This document shows, one piece after another, positions 1 to 6,727 of a DNA stretch of 7,119 nt. Under the pieces are notes generated by a model. The model had not been told where the DNA came from. It was given only the letters and a program-made list of their open reading frames with translations, and ran no database searches. This DNA comes from Dysgonamonadaceae bacterium (lineage in GTDB: Bacteria; Bacteroidota; Bacteroidia; Bacteroidales; Azobacteroidaceae): contig JAIRRK010000056.1 in NCBI GenBank assembly GCA_031256015.1, forward strand, positions 1-7,119. The letters run 5' to 3'. Each line of letters opens with the position of its first letter. The stretch's first letter is position 1. A program made the translations under genes and the position numbers.

Positions 1-4
1 ACAA

Positions 5-96
5 ATTAGAATTGTATTTACATTGCAATGGGTATTGCAATGAGATTACAATTAGAATTGTAATTGGATTGTAATTAGAATTGTAATTCAAATACA
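5..96. repeat. 23-bp AT-rich tandem repeat, four units
   Basis: Four consecutive 23-bp units can be laid out without gaps at 5-27, 28-50, 51-73 and 74-96. The first 12 bases of a unit, ATTAGAATTGTA, are identical in units 1, 3 and 4 and match at 8 of 12 positions in unit 2. The second half is 11 bases (ATTGGATTGTA in unit 3) and is itself a degenerate copy of the first half, so the array can also be read as eight half-units spaced 11-12 bp. Every half-unit ends in a TGTA, TGCA or TACA step. The array lies about 50 bp past the nadB stop codon and may continue beyond the left edge. The unit is not a multiple of three, and I do not treat the array as coding. Its function is unknown. Confidence 0.75.
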
Positions 97-97
97 A

Positions 98-114
98 CCG
101 GTAAGTAATGCCGG
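98..114 (-). terminator. weak candidate terminator hairpin after nadB
   Basis: CCGG at 98-101 and CCGG at 111-114 can pair, and on the minus strand the hairpin is followed by a short T-rich run (TTGTATTT). It lies 32 bp past the nadB stop, where a terminator for the lpd-nadB operon would be expected. The stem is only four strong base pairs on the minus strand, because the next pair would be C with A, so this is a weak call. The patch at 115-145 between hairpin and stop is GC-rich and contains the hexamer GCAACG twice in tandem (125-136). Confidence 0.25.
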
Positions 115-145
115 GATGAACGGCGCAACGGCAACGCCTCGGAGT

Positions 146-1708
146 TTATTTCGGGGGATAATCGATGGTATAATGGAGGCCTCTGCTCCCTTTTCGGGCC
201 ATGGCGTGCTTAATAACCAGATAACCTACATTGATAATGTTTCTCAGTTCACATATATCTCTTGAAACTACGGACCGGACAAACAGGTTTTCGGTTTCTT
301 CGTAAATGATGTTCAGTCGCTTCAATGCGCGCTCCAATCGTAAGTTCGAACGAACGATGCCGACGTAATTGCTCATAATCGACCCGACTTCTTTTGCGCT
401 TTGAGTAATCAATATCATTTCTTCGGTCAGGGAAGTTCCTTTATCGTTCCACAGGGGAATTTCTTCGTTATAAGCGTATTGATTCAAATGAGCCATGGAG
501 TGCTTGGCTGCCGCATCGGCGTAAACGATGGCTTCAATCAGCGAATTGGAGGCTAGCCGATTGGCACCGTGCAATCCGGTTCGAGCGCACTCGCCGGCGG
601 CATACAATCGATTGATTGTTGTTTTCGCGTTCGTGTCAACGGCAATACCTCCGCAAAGGTAGTGCGCCGCCGGTGCCACGGGAATATAATCTTTTGTAAT
701 ATCAATTCCTTCACTTAAACATTTCTCGTAAATGGTGGGGAAGTGTTTTTTGGTTTCGTTCGGGTTTTTAAGGGTGGCGTCCAAATAAACAAAATCGCTT
801 CCGCTGCTTTTCATTTCGTTGTCTATCGCACGGGCAACGATGTCGCGCGGAGCCAACGATTTGCGTTTGTCGTACTTGTGCATAAATTCTTCTCCGTCTT
901 TGGTTCGTAAAACGGCTCCGTATCCTCTCATGGCTTCCGTGATTAGAAAAGAGGGGCGTTCCGGCGGGTTATAGAAAGCGGTCGGATGAAACTGCACGAA
1001 TTCCATATCTTTCACCAAGCCTTTGGCGCGGTAAACCATGGCGATTCCGTCGCCTGTAGCCACCAAAGGGTTGGTTGTTGTCTGATAAATGTTACCGATT
1101 CCTCCGGTGCAAATCATCGTTACTTTGGAGAGGAAGGTGTGAATTTCATTTGTTTTTTCCTGCAGAACATAAGCTCCGTAACATTCTATATCGGGAGTAT
1201 CTTTCGTTATTGTACGCCCCAAATGATGTTGCGTAAGTATTTCGATGGCGAAGTGATAATCGAACACTTGAATATTCGGATTTCTTTTGATTGCATCGAT
1301 CAGACTTACTTGAATTTCTTCGCCTGTATTGTCTTTGTGATGCAGTATTCGAAATTCGGAGTGACCTCCTTCTTTATGGAGGTCAAAATCTCCTTTTTGG
1401 TCTTTATCGAAATCGACACCCCACCGAATCAGTTCTTCTATTTGAGCGGGAGCTTCCCGCACTACCTTTTCAACTACTTTTTTATCGCAGAGGCCGTCTC
1501 CGGCAATCAACGTATCCTGAATATGTTTTTCAAAATCATCGTAAGGAAGCGTCACGGAAGCAATTCCTCCTTGTGCATAAAAGGTATTGGCTTCTTCTAA
1601 AGTGGTTTTACAGAGTACGGCAACACTTCCTTTATCCGCTACTTTCAGGGCGTAACTCATTCCGGCAATTCCCGAACCGATTATCAAGAAATCAAATTTG
1701 TGTATCAT
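146..1708 (-). CDS. nadB: L-aspartate oxidase
   Basis: This FAD enzyme oxidises L-aspartate to iminoaspartate, the first step of de novo NAD synthesis. Iminoaspartate is passed to quinolinate synthase, encoded further right in this window. The 520 residues fit the family (about 540 in E. coli). The FAD-binding GSGIAG loop is at residues 11-16, followed by the family motif FYAQGGIA at 43-50. Residues matching the E. coli active site are present: E113 in KEGGHS, H241 in QFHPTA, R288 in LAPRDIVARA, H349 in PAAHYLCGG and R384 in GLHGANRLASNSL. Together these favour aspartate oxidase over the related succinate dehydrogenase and fumarate reductase flavoproteins. A helical C-terminal domain follows from about residue 430. 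The ATG at 1706-1708 sits just before the FAD-binding strand and has no Shine-Dalgarno sequence. The gene is probably the last of the lpd operon, 57 bp after the preceding stop. In anaerobes fumarate can replace oxygen as electron acceptor (family knowledge). Confidence 0.97.
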   Translation of the reverse strand: MIHKFDFLIIGSGIAGMSYALKVADKGSVAVLCKTTLEEANTFYAQGGIASVTLPYDDFEKHIQDTLIAGDGLCDKKVVEKVVREAPAQIEELIRWGVDFDKDQKGDFDLHKEGGHSEFRILHHKDNTGEEIQVSLIDAIKRNPNIQVFDYHFAIEILTQHHLGRTITKDTPDIECYGAYVLQEKTNEIHTFLSKVTMICTGGIGNIYQTTTNPLVATGDGIAMVYRAKGLVKDMEFVQFHPTAFYNPPERPSFLITEAMRGYGAVLRTKDGEEFMHKYDKRKSLAPRDIVARAIDNEMKSSGSDFVYLDATLKNPNETKKHFPTIYEKCLSEGIDITKDYIPVAPAAHYLCGGIAVDTNAKTTINRLYAAGECARTGLHGANRLASNSLIEAIVYADAAAKHSMAHLNQYAYNEEIPLWNDKGTSLTEEMILITQSAKEVGSIMSNYVGIVRSNLRLERALKRLNIIYEETENLFVRSVVSRDICELRNIINVGYLVIKHAMARKGSRGLHYTIDYPPK

Positions 1709-1728
1709 CTTTGAAGTAAAATTAAACG

Positions 1729-1740
1729 ACAGAAGTCTGT
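1729..1740. promoter_or_regulatory. short dyad ACAGA-AG-TCTGT before nadB
   Basis: A perfect 5-bp inverted repeat with a 2-bp centre lies 20 bp upstream of the nadB start, within the 57-bp gap after the methyltransferase-like gene. It contains AAGTCTG, which also occurs upstream of nadA (6739-6745). It could be an operator or chance. I saw no TAnnTTTG promoter in this gap, so nadB is more likely read through from lpd than from its own promoter here. Confidence 0.2.
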
Positions 1741-1765
1741 ACTTAAACTGTGAGAGGCGGTATTT

Positions 1766-2404
1766 TTACAGCATGTTTATGCGAATAATATCCCGACAGT
1801 TATCGAATGAATAATCTCTGTTCTTCGAATCCAAAAATGCTTTCAATTCGTCAATGGACGGGTAGTCATCTTTTCCGACAAAGCACCGAGCATCGTCTAT
1901 TAAGATACAATGTTTCTTATCGTGAGAAAAAATGGCTTCCAATTCGTTGTATATGGGGCATTGTTTTTGTCCCGGTTCTCCTCCTGCGGTTAAACCGCCC
2001 GAATAATGTCCGTCCAGCCAGAAAACCGCACTTTCATTCAAATCCGCCAGGATAGTCGGCAATACGTCGGAGGAATCTCCCAACCAAAGTTTAATATGCG
2101 GAAATTTCCTGAATCGTTCGACGGCCGAGTTATAATAATGTTCAGCCAGCTCAACGGAATGGATTGTCTTAAACCGTTTATGTTGGGCATAAATCATTTG
2201 TCCCTTGTATGTTCCGGTTTCGATGAGGACCTTGTATCCTGTTTGTTTTTGAAAATACGTTACAACATCCTGCTTTATCGGATGCACGGGAGGTAATGGC
2301 TTTCCCTTTTTCTCCCAGTCTCTCTTTTGAATTTGCCTTTCGATTCCTTTCAGGAAATCGAACAGCCAAGCGGGTAATAACTTCTGAAAATCCGGTTTAT
2401 TCAT
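1766..2404 (-). CDS. class I SAM-dependent methyltransferase-like protein, substrate unknown
   Basis: I do not recognise this 212-residue protein by name, but its motif order is that of a class I (Rossmann) methyltransferase. The strand and glycine loop VLIETGTYKG at 59-68 would bind S-adenosylmethionine. The acidic strand end SVEL at 83-86 (E85) would bind the ribose hydroxyls. LGDSSDVL (108-115), FWLDGHYSGG (128-137) and ILIDDAR (167-173) fit the later strands. Before the fold is a basic, helical N-terminal stretch of about 55 residues without an obvious signal peptide or membrane segment. The His in DGHYSGG and the Asp pair in IDDAR are plausible active-site residues (inference). Proteins of this general type are often found near glycan or secondary-metabolite genes, but no such genes are here. 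The gene starts 21 bp after lpd stops, so it is probably cotranscribed with lpd and nadB. It could be a non-catalytic fold relative. Confidence 0.8.
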   Translation of the reverse strand: MNKPDFQKLLPAWLFDFLKGIERQIQKRDWEKKGKPLPPVHPIKQDVVTYFQKQTGYKVLIETGTYKGQMIYAQHKRFKTIHSVELAEHYYNSAVERFRKFPHIKLWLGDSSDVLPTILADLNESAVFWLDGHYSGGLTAGGEPGQKQCPIYNELEAIFSHDKKHCILIDDARCFVGKDDYPSIDELKAFLDSKNRDYSFDNCRDIIRINML

Positions 2405-2425
2405 TTTTGAGTTGATGTTTTATTG

Positions 2426-3778
2426 TTAGAGCGTTTCTTTAATAATTTCTCCGACAGTCGGGTGAGGAAACACGATGGCTTTGAGTTCGTCCGCTTTCAT
2501 CTTTTTCTCGATGGCAATTCCGGCAATTGTTATAATTTCCGAAGCCGGATTTCCTAAAATATGAACGCCCAAAATTGTTCCGTCTTCTCCTTTAAGTATT
2601 TTACATACTCCGTTTACCTGCTCATTTTCCGCGACGAATCGTCCGGCATAGGCCATAGGCAATCGATTAACCGTAAATTGAATTCCTTCCGAGCGCAACA
2701 TTTCTTCCGTTTTCCCTACTCCTGCGATTTCGGGATTGGTATAAACCACTCCGGGAATTGCTTTGTACGACATTTTCTCTTTATTTCCCGATAGATGTTC
2801 CACCGCCACTTCGGCTTCTCTGACAGCTGTATGTGCCAGTAAGGAGAATCCGGTTATATCTCCGCACGCATAGATATTCGAGTCTGAAGTCTGCATGTAT
2901 TCATTTACCTTCAATCCGTTGCGGGAAGTTTCCAATTGAATGTTTTCCAATCCCAAACCGGTCATAACCGGTTTACGTCCCACACTCAATAATATTTTAG
3001 CCGTTTCCGTTTCGAAGGTCATTCCGTCCTTTTCGAAAGTCACTTTTTGTTTTTCTCCTTCCTGTTGAAGAGCCGTTACTTTTGTTTCCAAATGAAAATC
3101 GATTCCTCTCTTGGTTAAGTCCGCACGCAGAAGCGCGGATAATTCCTTATCCATTCCCGGAAGAATTTCATCCATCATTTCGATTACGGTTACTTTGGTT
3201 CCGAAGACATTGAAGAAAGAAGCAAATTCAATACCGATTACTCCTCCTCCGACGATAATCAATGATTCGGGGACTTCTTTATTCTCCAGAGCCTCGCTGC
3301 TCGTCCAGATTGCTGTTTCCGCAATGCCCGGAATATTCGGTATCACGGTTTCCGAACCGGCGCAAATCAAGAGCTTTTTGGCGATATAGGTTTCTTCGTT
3401 ACAACTTATTTCTACTTGATTGTTATCCGAGCTTTTAATTTCGGCGTTTCCGGCAATTGTTTCGACTTCGGCATCCGTTAATTTTCCGCGGATTCCGGCA
3501 ACTAATTTACGGACAACTTTATTTTTTCTTGCAATTATCTTCGAAAGGTCATACTCCACATTGTCGCAAGAAATACCGTATTTCGAAGCATCTTTTGCCG
3601 TTTTATAAACTTTAGCGGAATAAAGCAGTGTTTTGGTAGGAATACATCCTTCATTCAGACAAACACCTCCGAAAGTTCTTTTTTCAAAGACGATGGTTTT
3701 CAGTCCTTTTTTTCCTGCTGCCTCGGCGGCTGTGTATCCGGCAGGACCTCCGCCTATAATGGCCAAATCGTAAATCAT
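2426..3778 (-). CDS. lpd: dihydrolipoyl dehydrogenase (E3)
   Basis: This flavoprotein reoxidises dihydrolipoamide on the E2 subunits of 2-oxoacid dehydrogenase complexes or on the H protein of the glycine cleavage system, passing electrons through FAD to NAD. The 450 residues are near the usual 460-475. The FAD-binding GGGPAG is at residues 9-14, and the redox-active disulfide is C40 and C45 in GGVCLNEGCIPTK. A second nucleotide loop GGGVIG begins near residue 178, with a Glu at the end of the next strand (VTVIEMMDEIL), as expected for NAD rather than NADP. The second FAD motif IYACGDITG follows. The dimer-interface active-site pair H439 and E444 is in FPHPTVGEII. CxxxxC plus HPTxxE separates it from mercuric and glutathione reductases. 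The ATG at 3776-3778 lies directly before the FAD-binding strand, with no Shine-Dalgarno sequence. It heads the probable lpd-methyltransferase-nadB operon. No E1, E2 or gcv gene is in view, so its complex is not known. Confidence 0.95.
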   Translation of the reverse strand: MIYDLAIIGGGPAGYTAAEAAGKKGLKTIVFEKRTFGGVCLNEGCIPTKTLLYSAKVYKTAKDASKYGISCDNVEYDLSKIIARKNKVVRKLVAGIRGKLTDAEVETIAGNAEIKSSDNNQVEISCNEETYIAKKLLICAGSETVIPNIPGIAETAIWTSSEALENKEVPESLIIVGGGVIGIEFASFFNVFGTKVTVIEMMDEILPGMDKELSALLRADLTKRGIDFHLETKVTALQQEGEKQKVTFEKDGMTFETETAKILLSVGRKPVMTGLGLENIQLETSRNGLKVNEYMQTSDSNIYACGDITGFSLLAHTAVREAEVAVEHLSGNKEKMSYKAIPGVVYTNPEIAGVGKTEEMLRSEGIQFTVNRLPMAYAGRFVAENEQVNGVCKILKGEDGTILGVHILGNPASEIITIAGIAIEKKMKADELKAIVFPHPTVGEIIKETL

Positions 3779-3810
3779 AATCGTATCAATATAAATTAAT
3801 TTTTAATCGA

Positions 3811-3818
3811 CAAAGATA
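3811..3818 (-). promoter_or_regulatory. candidate lpd promoter, -7 element
   Basis: Read on the minus strand this is TATCTTTG, a perfect match to the Bacteroidota -7 consensus TAnnTTTG, 33 bp upstream of the lpd start. Transcription would begin near 3804 and leave a leader of about 25 nt. No clear TTTG-type -33 element is seen 19-21 bp further upstream, so the call rests on the -7 match and its position. Confidence 0.5.
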
Positions 3819-3837
3819 CGTATTTTATCGGTATCTT
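3813..3837. promoter_or_regulatory. 7-bp inverted repeat across the lpd promoter (possible operator)
   Basis: AAGATAC at 3813-3819 and GTATCTT at 3831-3837 are perfect inverted repeats separated by 11 bp. The left arm lies within the candidate lpd -7 element, and the repeat covers the -7 to -33 spacer. An 8-bp palindrome ATACGTAT (3816-3823) is nested in it. This is the layout of a repressor site, but no regulator can be named from sequence alone. Confidence 0.35.
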
Positions 3838-3844
3838 CTCATTA

Positions 3845-3867
3845 ATTTATTTTTCACTCAAATAAAT
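3845..3867. repeat. AT-only 8-bp inverted repeat between divergent promoters
   Basis: ATTTATTT at 3845-3852 and AAATAAAT at 3860-3867 are perfect inverted repeats around TTCACTC. The site lies between the lpd and SulP core promoters. It may bind a protein serving both, or reflect the base composition of the region. Confidence 0.3.
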
Positions 3868-3881
3868 ATTCAACGCAGTTA

Positions 3882-3912
3882 TTATGAATTACTTTAATTT
3901 ATTGTAACTTTG
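3882..3912 (+). promoter_or_regulatory. candidate promoter of the SulP transporter gene
   Basis: TAACTTTG at 3905-3912 is a perfect match to the Bacteroidota -7 consensus TAnnTTTG. TTATG at 3882-3886, 18 bp upstream, is a possible degenerate -33 element. Transcription would start near 3919, giving a leader of about 50 nt before the ATG at 3972. The leader has no Shine-Dalgarno sequence. Confidence 0.55.
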
Positions 3913-3971
3913 CGGCTTATTTTTACGAAAACAGTTTTAGTAATAACGTATCATATTCATTTTATATTCAA

Positions 3972-5669
3972 ATGAACTTTTTCTTAAACAAACTCGGTTT
4001 AGACTTTCAACCTAAACTATTCGGTTCTCTTAAAAACTATTCCAAAGAGAAATTCATCAAAGATTTTATGTCCGGAATCATTGTCGGAATTGTAGCACTT
4101 CCTTTAGCCATTGCATTTGGTATTGCATCGGGAGTCAGTCCCGAGCAGGGAATCATTACGGCTATCATAGGAGGTTTTATCGTTTCTTTTTTAGGCGGAT
4201 GCTCCGTCCAGATAGGAGGGCCTACCGGTGCATTCATTATTATTGTCTATGGAATCATTCAGCAATACGGATTTGAAGGATTGGTTATTGCGACTATTCT
4301 GGCCGGATTCATGTTAATCGGTATGGGATTGTTACGTTTGGGAACCATTATTAAATTCATTCCCTATCCCATTATCGTCGGATTCACCGGCGGAATTGCT
4401 TTGGTTATTTTCACTACTCAGATAAAAGACCTTTTCGGATTAAGAATGGAAACCGTTCCGGCAGATTTTATCTCGAAATGGATAGCTTATGCTAAAGCTG
4501 CTCAAACAATCCATGTAGCTTCGTTAATCATGGGTTTGTCGAGTATTCTCATTATTGTATTTTCTCCCAAATGGATTAAGAAAATACCCGGGTCATTAAT
4601 AGCAATCATCGCAATGACAATTGTTGCCTATGTACTTAAAAACTATTGCGGCGTTACGGGTATAGAAACAATCGGTGACCGATTTGAAATAAATACTTCG
4701 TTTCCGAAACCTGCTTTGGTTACTCTTAATTGGGAAACCATCAATGCTTTGCTTCCTCCGGCCTTTACGATTGCCATGTTGGGAGCCATCGAATCGTTAT
4801 TATCAGCTACGGTTGCAGATGGTATAACAGGAGATAAACAAAATTCGAATACCGAATTAATTGCTCAAGGAACTGCCAATATCGTGGCTCCTTTGTTCGG
4901 AGGAATACCGGTAACCGGAGCCATCGCCCGAACAATGACCAACATCAACAACGGAGGAAGAAGTCCGATTGCCGGAATTATTCACGCCATTGTTTTGTTG
5001 TTGATATTACTATTTTTAGTTCCTCTTACAAAACACATCCCCATGGCTTGCCTTGCCGGGGTATTGGTTATTGTGGCGTATAATATGAGCGAATGGAGAA
5101 TATTCACTTCTTTATTGAAAAATCCGAAATCGGACATCATTGTTTTGTTGGTTACTTTCTTCCTCACTGTTATTTTCGACTTAACCATTGCTATTGAAGT
5201 AGGTATTTTACTGGCTATGGTTTTATTGGTGAAACGAATTTCGGAAACATCTTCCATTTCCGTTGTAACCGATGAATTAAATATGCAATCGGATGCCGAA
5301 AAAACTGCCAATAACGATAAATTGGTTTTACCGGAAGGCGTCGAAGTATATGAAATAGACGGACCCTTCTTCTTCGGAATTGCCAATAAATTTGAGGAAA
5401 GTATGCGAAAACTAAATGTAAAGCGTCCGAAAATACGCATTATTCGCATGAGAAAAGTTCCTTTCATGGACTCAACCGGTTTACATAACTTGGAAAGCCT
5501 CTACCGATTGTCGGAAAAAGAAGGAATACAATTGGTTTTGTCGGGAGTCAATGATAAAATCAAAGAGATGCTCAAAAAGAACAGATTAACCGACAAAATA
5601 GGAAAAGAGAATATTTGCAGCAATATCAACGAAGCTTTGGAAAGAACAAATTATTTAATCGATAAGTAA
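3972..5669 (+). CDS. SulP (SLC26) family anion transporter with C-terminal STAS domain
   Basis: This inner-membrane transporter has 565 residues, normal for a bacterial SulP protein. The membrane domain spans about residues 33-420, with many hydrophobic segments (for example 34-53, 57-76, 104-123, 127-149, 205-222, 336-352, 387-420). Hallmarks are GIVALPLAIAFGIASG (39-54), the substrate-site segment QIGGPTGAF (80-88) and the conserved block from GAIESLLSATVADG (271-284) to GGIPVTGAIART (310-321). A cytoplasmic STAS domain covers about 455-560. It includes PFFFGIANKFEES and the loop MDSTG (499-503), where S501 matches the serine phosphorylated in anti-sigma antagonists. Family members move sulfate, bicarbonate or dicarboxylates, usually with sodium or protons, and sequence does not settle which. 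There is no adjacent sulfate-assimilation or carbonic anhydrase gene to guide the choice. The gene stands alone on the plus strand, divergent from lpd and convergent with nadA. The ATG at 3972 gives a normal short cytoplasmic N terminus. Confidence 0.93.
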   Translation: MNFFLNKLGLDFQPKLFGSLKNYSKEKFIKDFMSGIIVGIVALPLAIAFGIASGVSPEQGIITAIIGGFIVSFLGGCSVQIGGPTGAFIIIVYGIIQQYGFEGLVIATILAGFMLIGMGLLRLGTIIKFIPYPIIVGFTGGIALVIFTTQIKDLFGLRMETVPADFISKWIAYAKAAQTIHVASLIMGLSSILIIVFSPKWIKKIPGSLIAIIAMTIVAYVLKNYCGVTGIETIGDRFEINTSFPKPALVTLNWETINALLPPAFTIAMLGAIESLLSATVADGITGDKQNSNTELIAQGTANIVAPLFGGIPVTGAIARTMTNINNGGRSPIAGIIHAIVLLLILLFLVPLTKHIPMACLAGVLVIVAYNMSEWRIFTSLLKNPKSDIIVLLVTFFLTVIFDLTIAIEVGILLAMVLLVKRISETSSISVVTDELNMQSDAEKTANNDKLVLPEGVEVYEIDGPFFFGIANKFEESMRKLNVKRPKIRIIRMRKVPFMDSTGLHNLESLYRLSEKEGIQLVLSGVNDKIKEMLKKNRLTDKIGKENICSNINEALERTNYLIDK

Positions 5670-5676
5670 AAAGGGT

Positions 5677-6669
5677 TCACAATCCTAATTTTTCGGATAT
5701 TTCCAGCATTTTAAGGATAGGCTTGGATGCTTTCTCTATTATTTTTTCGTCGATAAATATTTCAGGAATCTCATATTTCAGGCAATTGTACAATTTTTCC
5801 ATTGTATTGAGTCTCATATAAGCACACTCATTACAAGCGCAAGTGCTGTCGTTCGGAGGAGCCGGTATGAATTGTTTGTCCGGATTCTTTTCTTTCATTT
5901 CATGTAAAATTCCCCATTCGGTAGCCACTATAAATTTGTTACTTTCCGAATGAGTTGCAAATTTCAATAGGTCTGAAGTTGACCCTACAAAATCAGCTGC
6001 ATCCAATATCACGCTTTTACATTCCGGATGAGCCAAAATCAATGCATCCGGATGTTGTTTTTTCAGTTCCACTATTTTTTCCAAAGAAAATCGTTCGTGT
6101 ACATGGCAAGCACCGTCCCAAAGCACCATATTTCGTCCTGTAAGGCCGTTAATATAATTTCCGAGGTTCTTATCGGGTCCGAATATAATCTTCGTTTCAG
6201 GCGGAAAACTTTCCACAATTTGACGTGCATTGGTAGAAGTAACCACTACATCGGTCAGAGTTTTCACTGCAGCAGTTGTATTGACGTACGAAATAACAAC
6301 GTGGTCGGGATGTTTTCGGATAAATTTCTCAAATTCATCGGCAGGACAAGAATCAGCCAAAGAACATCCTGCATTTAAATCCGGAACAAAAACCCTTTTT
6401 TCAGGAGAAAGTATTTTAGCTGTTTCTCCCATAAAATGCACTCCGCACAGAACAATTATGTCGGCATCGGTTTTAGCGGCCCATTGAGCCAAGGCCAAGC
6501 TGTCGCCGGTAAAATCGGCAATATCTTGTATTTCCGCTTTCTGGTAATAGTGCGCCAAGATAATTGCATTTTTTTCTTCCTTCAGTTTATGTATTTCTTT
6601 GATTAAGTCAATATTGTTCGGAACGGGAATATTTAAAAATCCGGCAGTTTGAAAATTGTTATCAACCAT
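5677..6669 (-). CDS. nadA: quinolinate synthase
   Basis: This cytoplasmic iron-sulfur enzyme condenses iminoaspartate, made by NadB, with dihydroxyacetone phosphate to give quinolinate in de novo NAD synthesis. The 330 residues are close to the E. coli length of 347. Three cysteines match the [4Fe-4S] ligands: C102 in NAGCSLADSCP, C188 in DGACHVH, and most likely C282 in the cluster C277-x-C279-xx-C282, just before AYMRLNTMEKL. Substrate-site motifs are ILAHYYQ (37-43), GDSL (55-58), YVNT (128-131), VTSTNA (143-148), HPE (214-216) and VGSTS (228-232). FMGETAKILSP (79-89) is also typical. The ATG at 6667-6669 precedes the first domain by a normal short N-terminal tail and has no Shine-Dalgarno sequence. 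The gene is a single unit, convergent with the SulP gene and followed by no minus-strand partner. The cluster is oxygen-sensitive in known members, which suits an anaerobe. Confidence 0.97.
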   Translation of the reverse strand: MVDNNFQTAGFLNIPVPNNIDLIKEIHKLKEEKNAIILAHYYQKAEIQDIADFTGDSLALAQWAAKTDADIIVLCGVHFMGETAKILSPEKRVFVPDLNAGCSLADSCPADEFEKFIRKHPDHVVISYVNTTAAVKTLTDVVVTSTNARQIVESFPPETKIIFGPDKNLGNYINGLTGRNMVLWDGACHVHERFSLEKIVELKKQHPDALILAHPECKSVILDAADFVGSTSDLLKFATHSESNKFIVATEWGILHEMKEKNPDKQFIPAPPNDSTCACNECAYMRLNTMEKLYNCLKYEIPEIFIDEKIIEKASKPILKMLEISEKLGL

Positions 6670-6727
6670 AATAGATTATATATATTTTTATTCTTTATAA
6701 TTTAAAAAAAGATTTGATGATAATAAT

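Noticed and set aside
3..74. Possible end of a plus-strand gene entering from the left
   Set aside because: The open frame runs wholly through the tandem repeat and encodes low-complexity sequence, so its openness is a product of the repeat.
5..96. CRISPR array
   Set aside because: The repeats are contiguous with no unique spacers and the unit is only 23 bp. It is a tandem repeat.
986..1719. Plus-strand open frames of 204 and 142 codons opposite nadB
   Set aside because: They are antisense to a clearly conserved enzyme and have no recognisable motifs. They are explained as frames left open by the nadB codon pattern.
1807..2369. Short frames overlapping the methyltransferase-like gene on both strands
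   Set aside because: They have cysteine- and arginine-rich, irregular composition with no motifs, while the overlapping 212-residue frame has a coherent Rossmann motif order.
4982..5467. Minus-strand 161-codon frame opposite the SulP gene
   Set aside because: It lies opposite conserved SulP membrane and STAS-domain sequence and looks like the complement of that gene rather than a protein.
5955..6487. Plus-strand frames opposite nadA
   Set aside because: They are antisense to the strongly conserved quinolinate synthase and have no motifs or plausible promoter.
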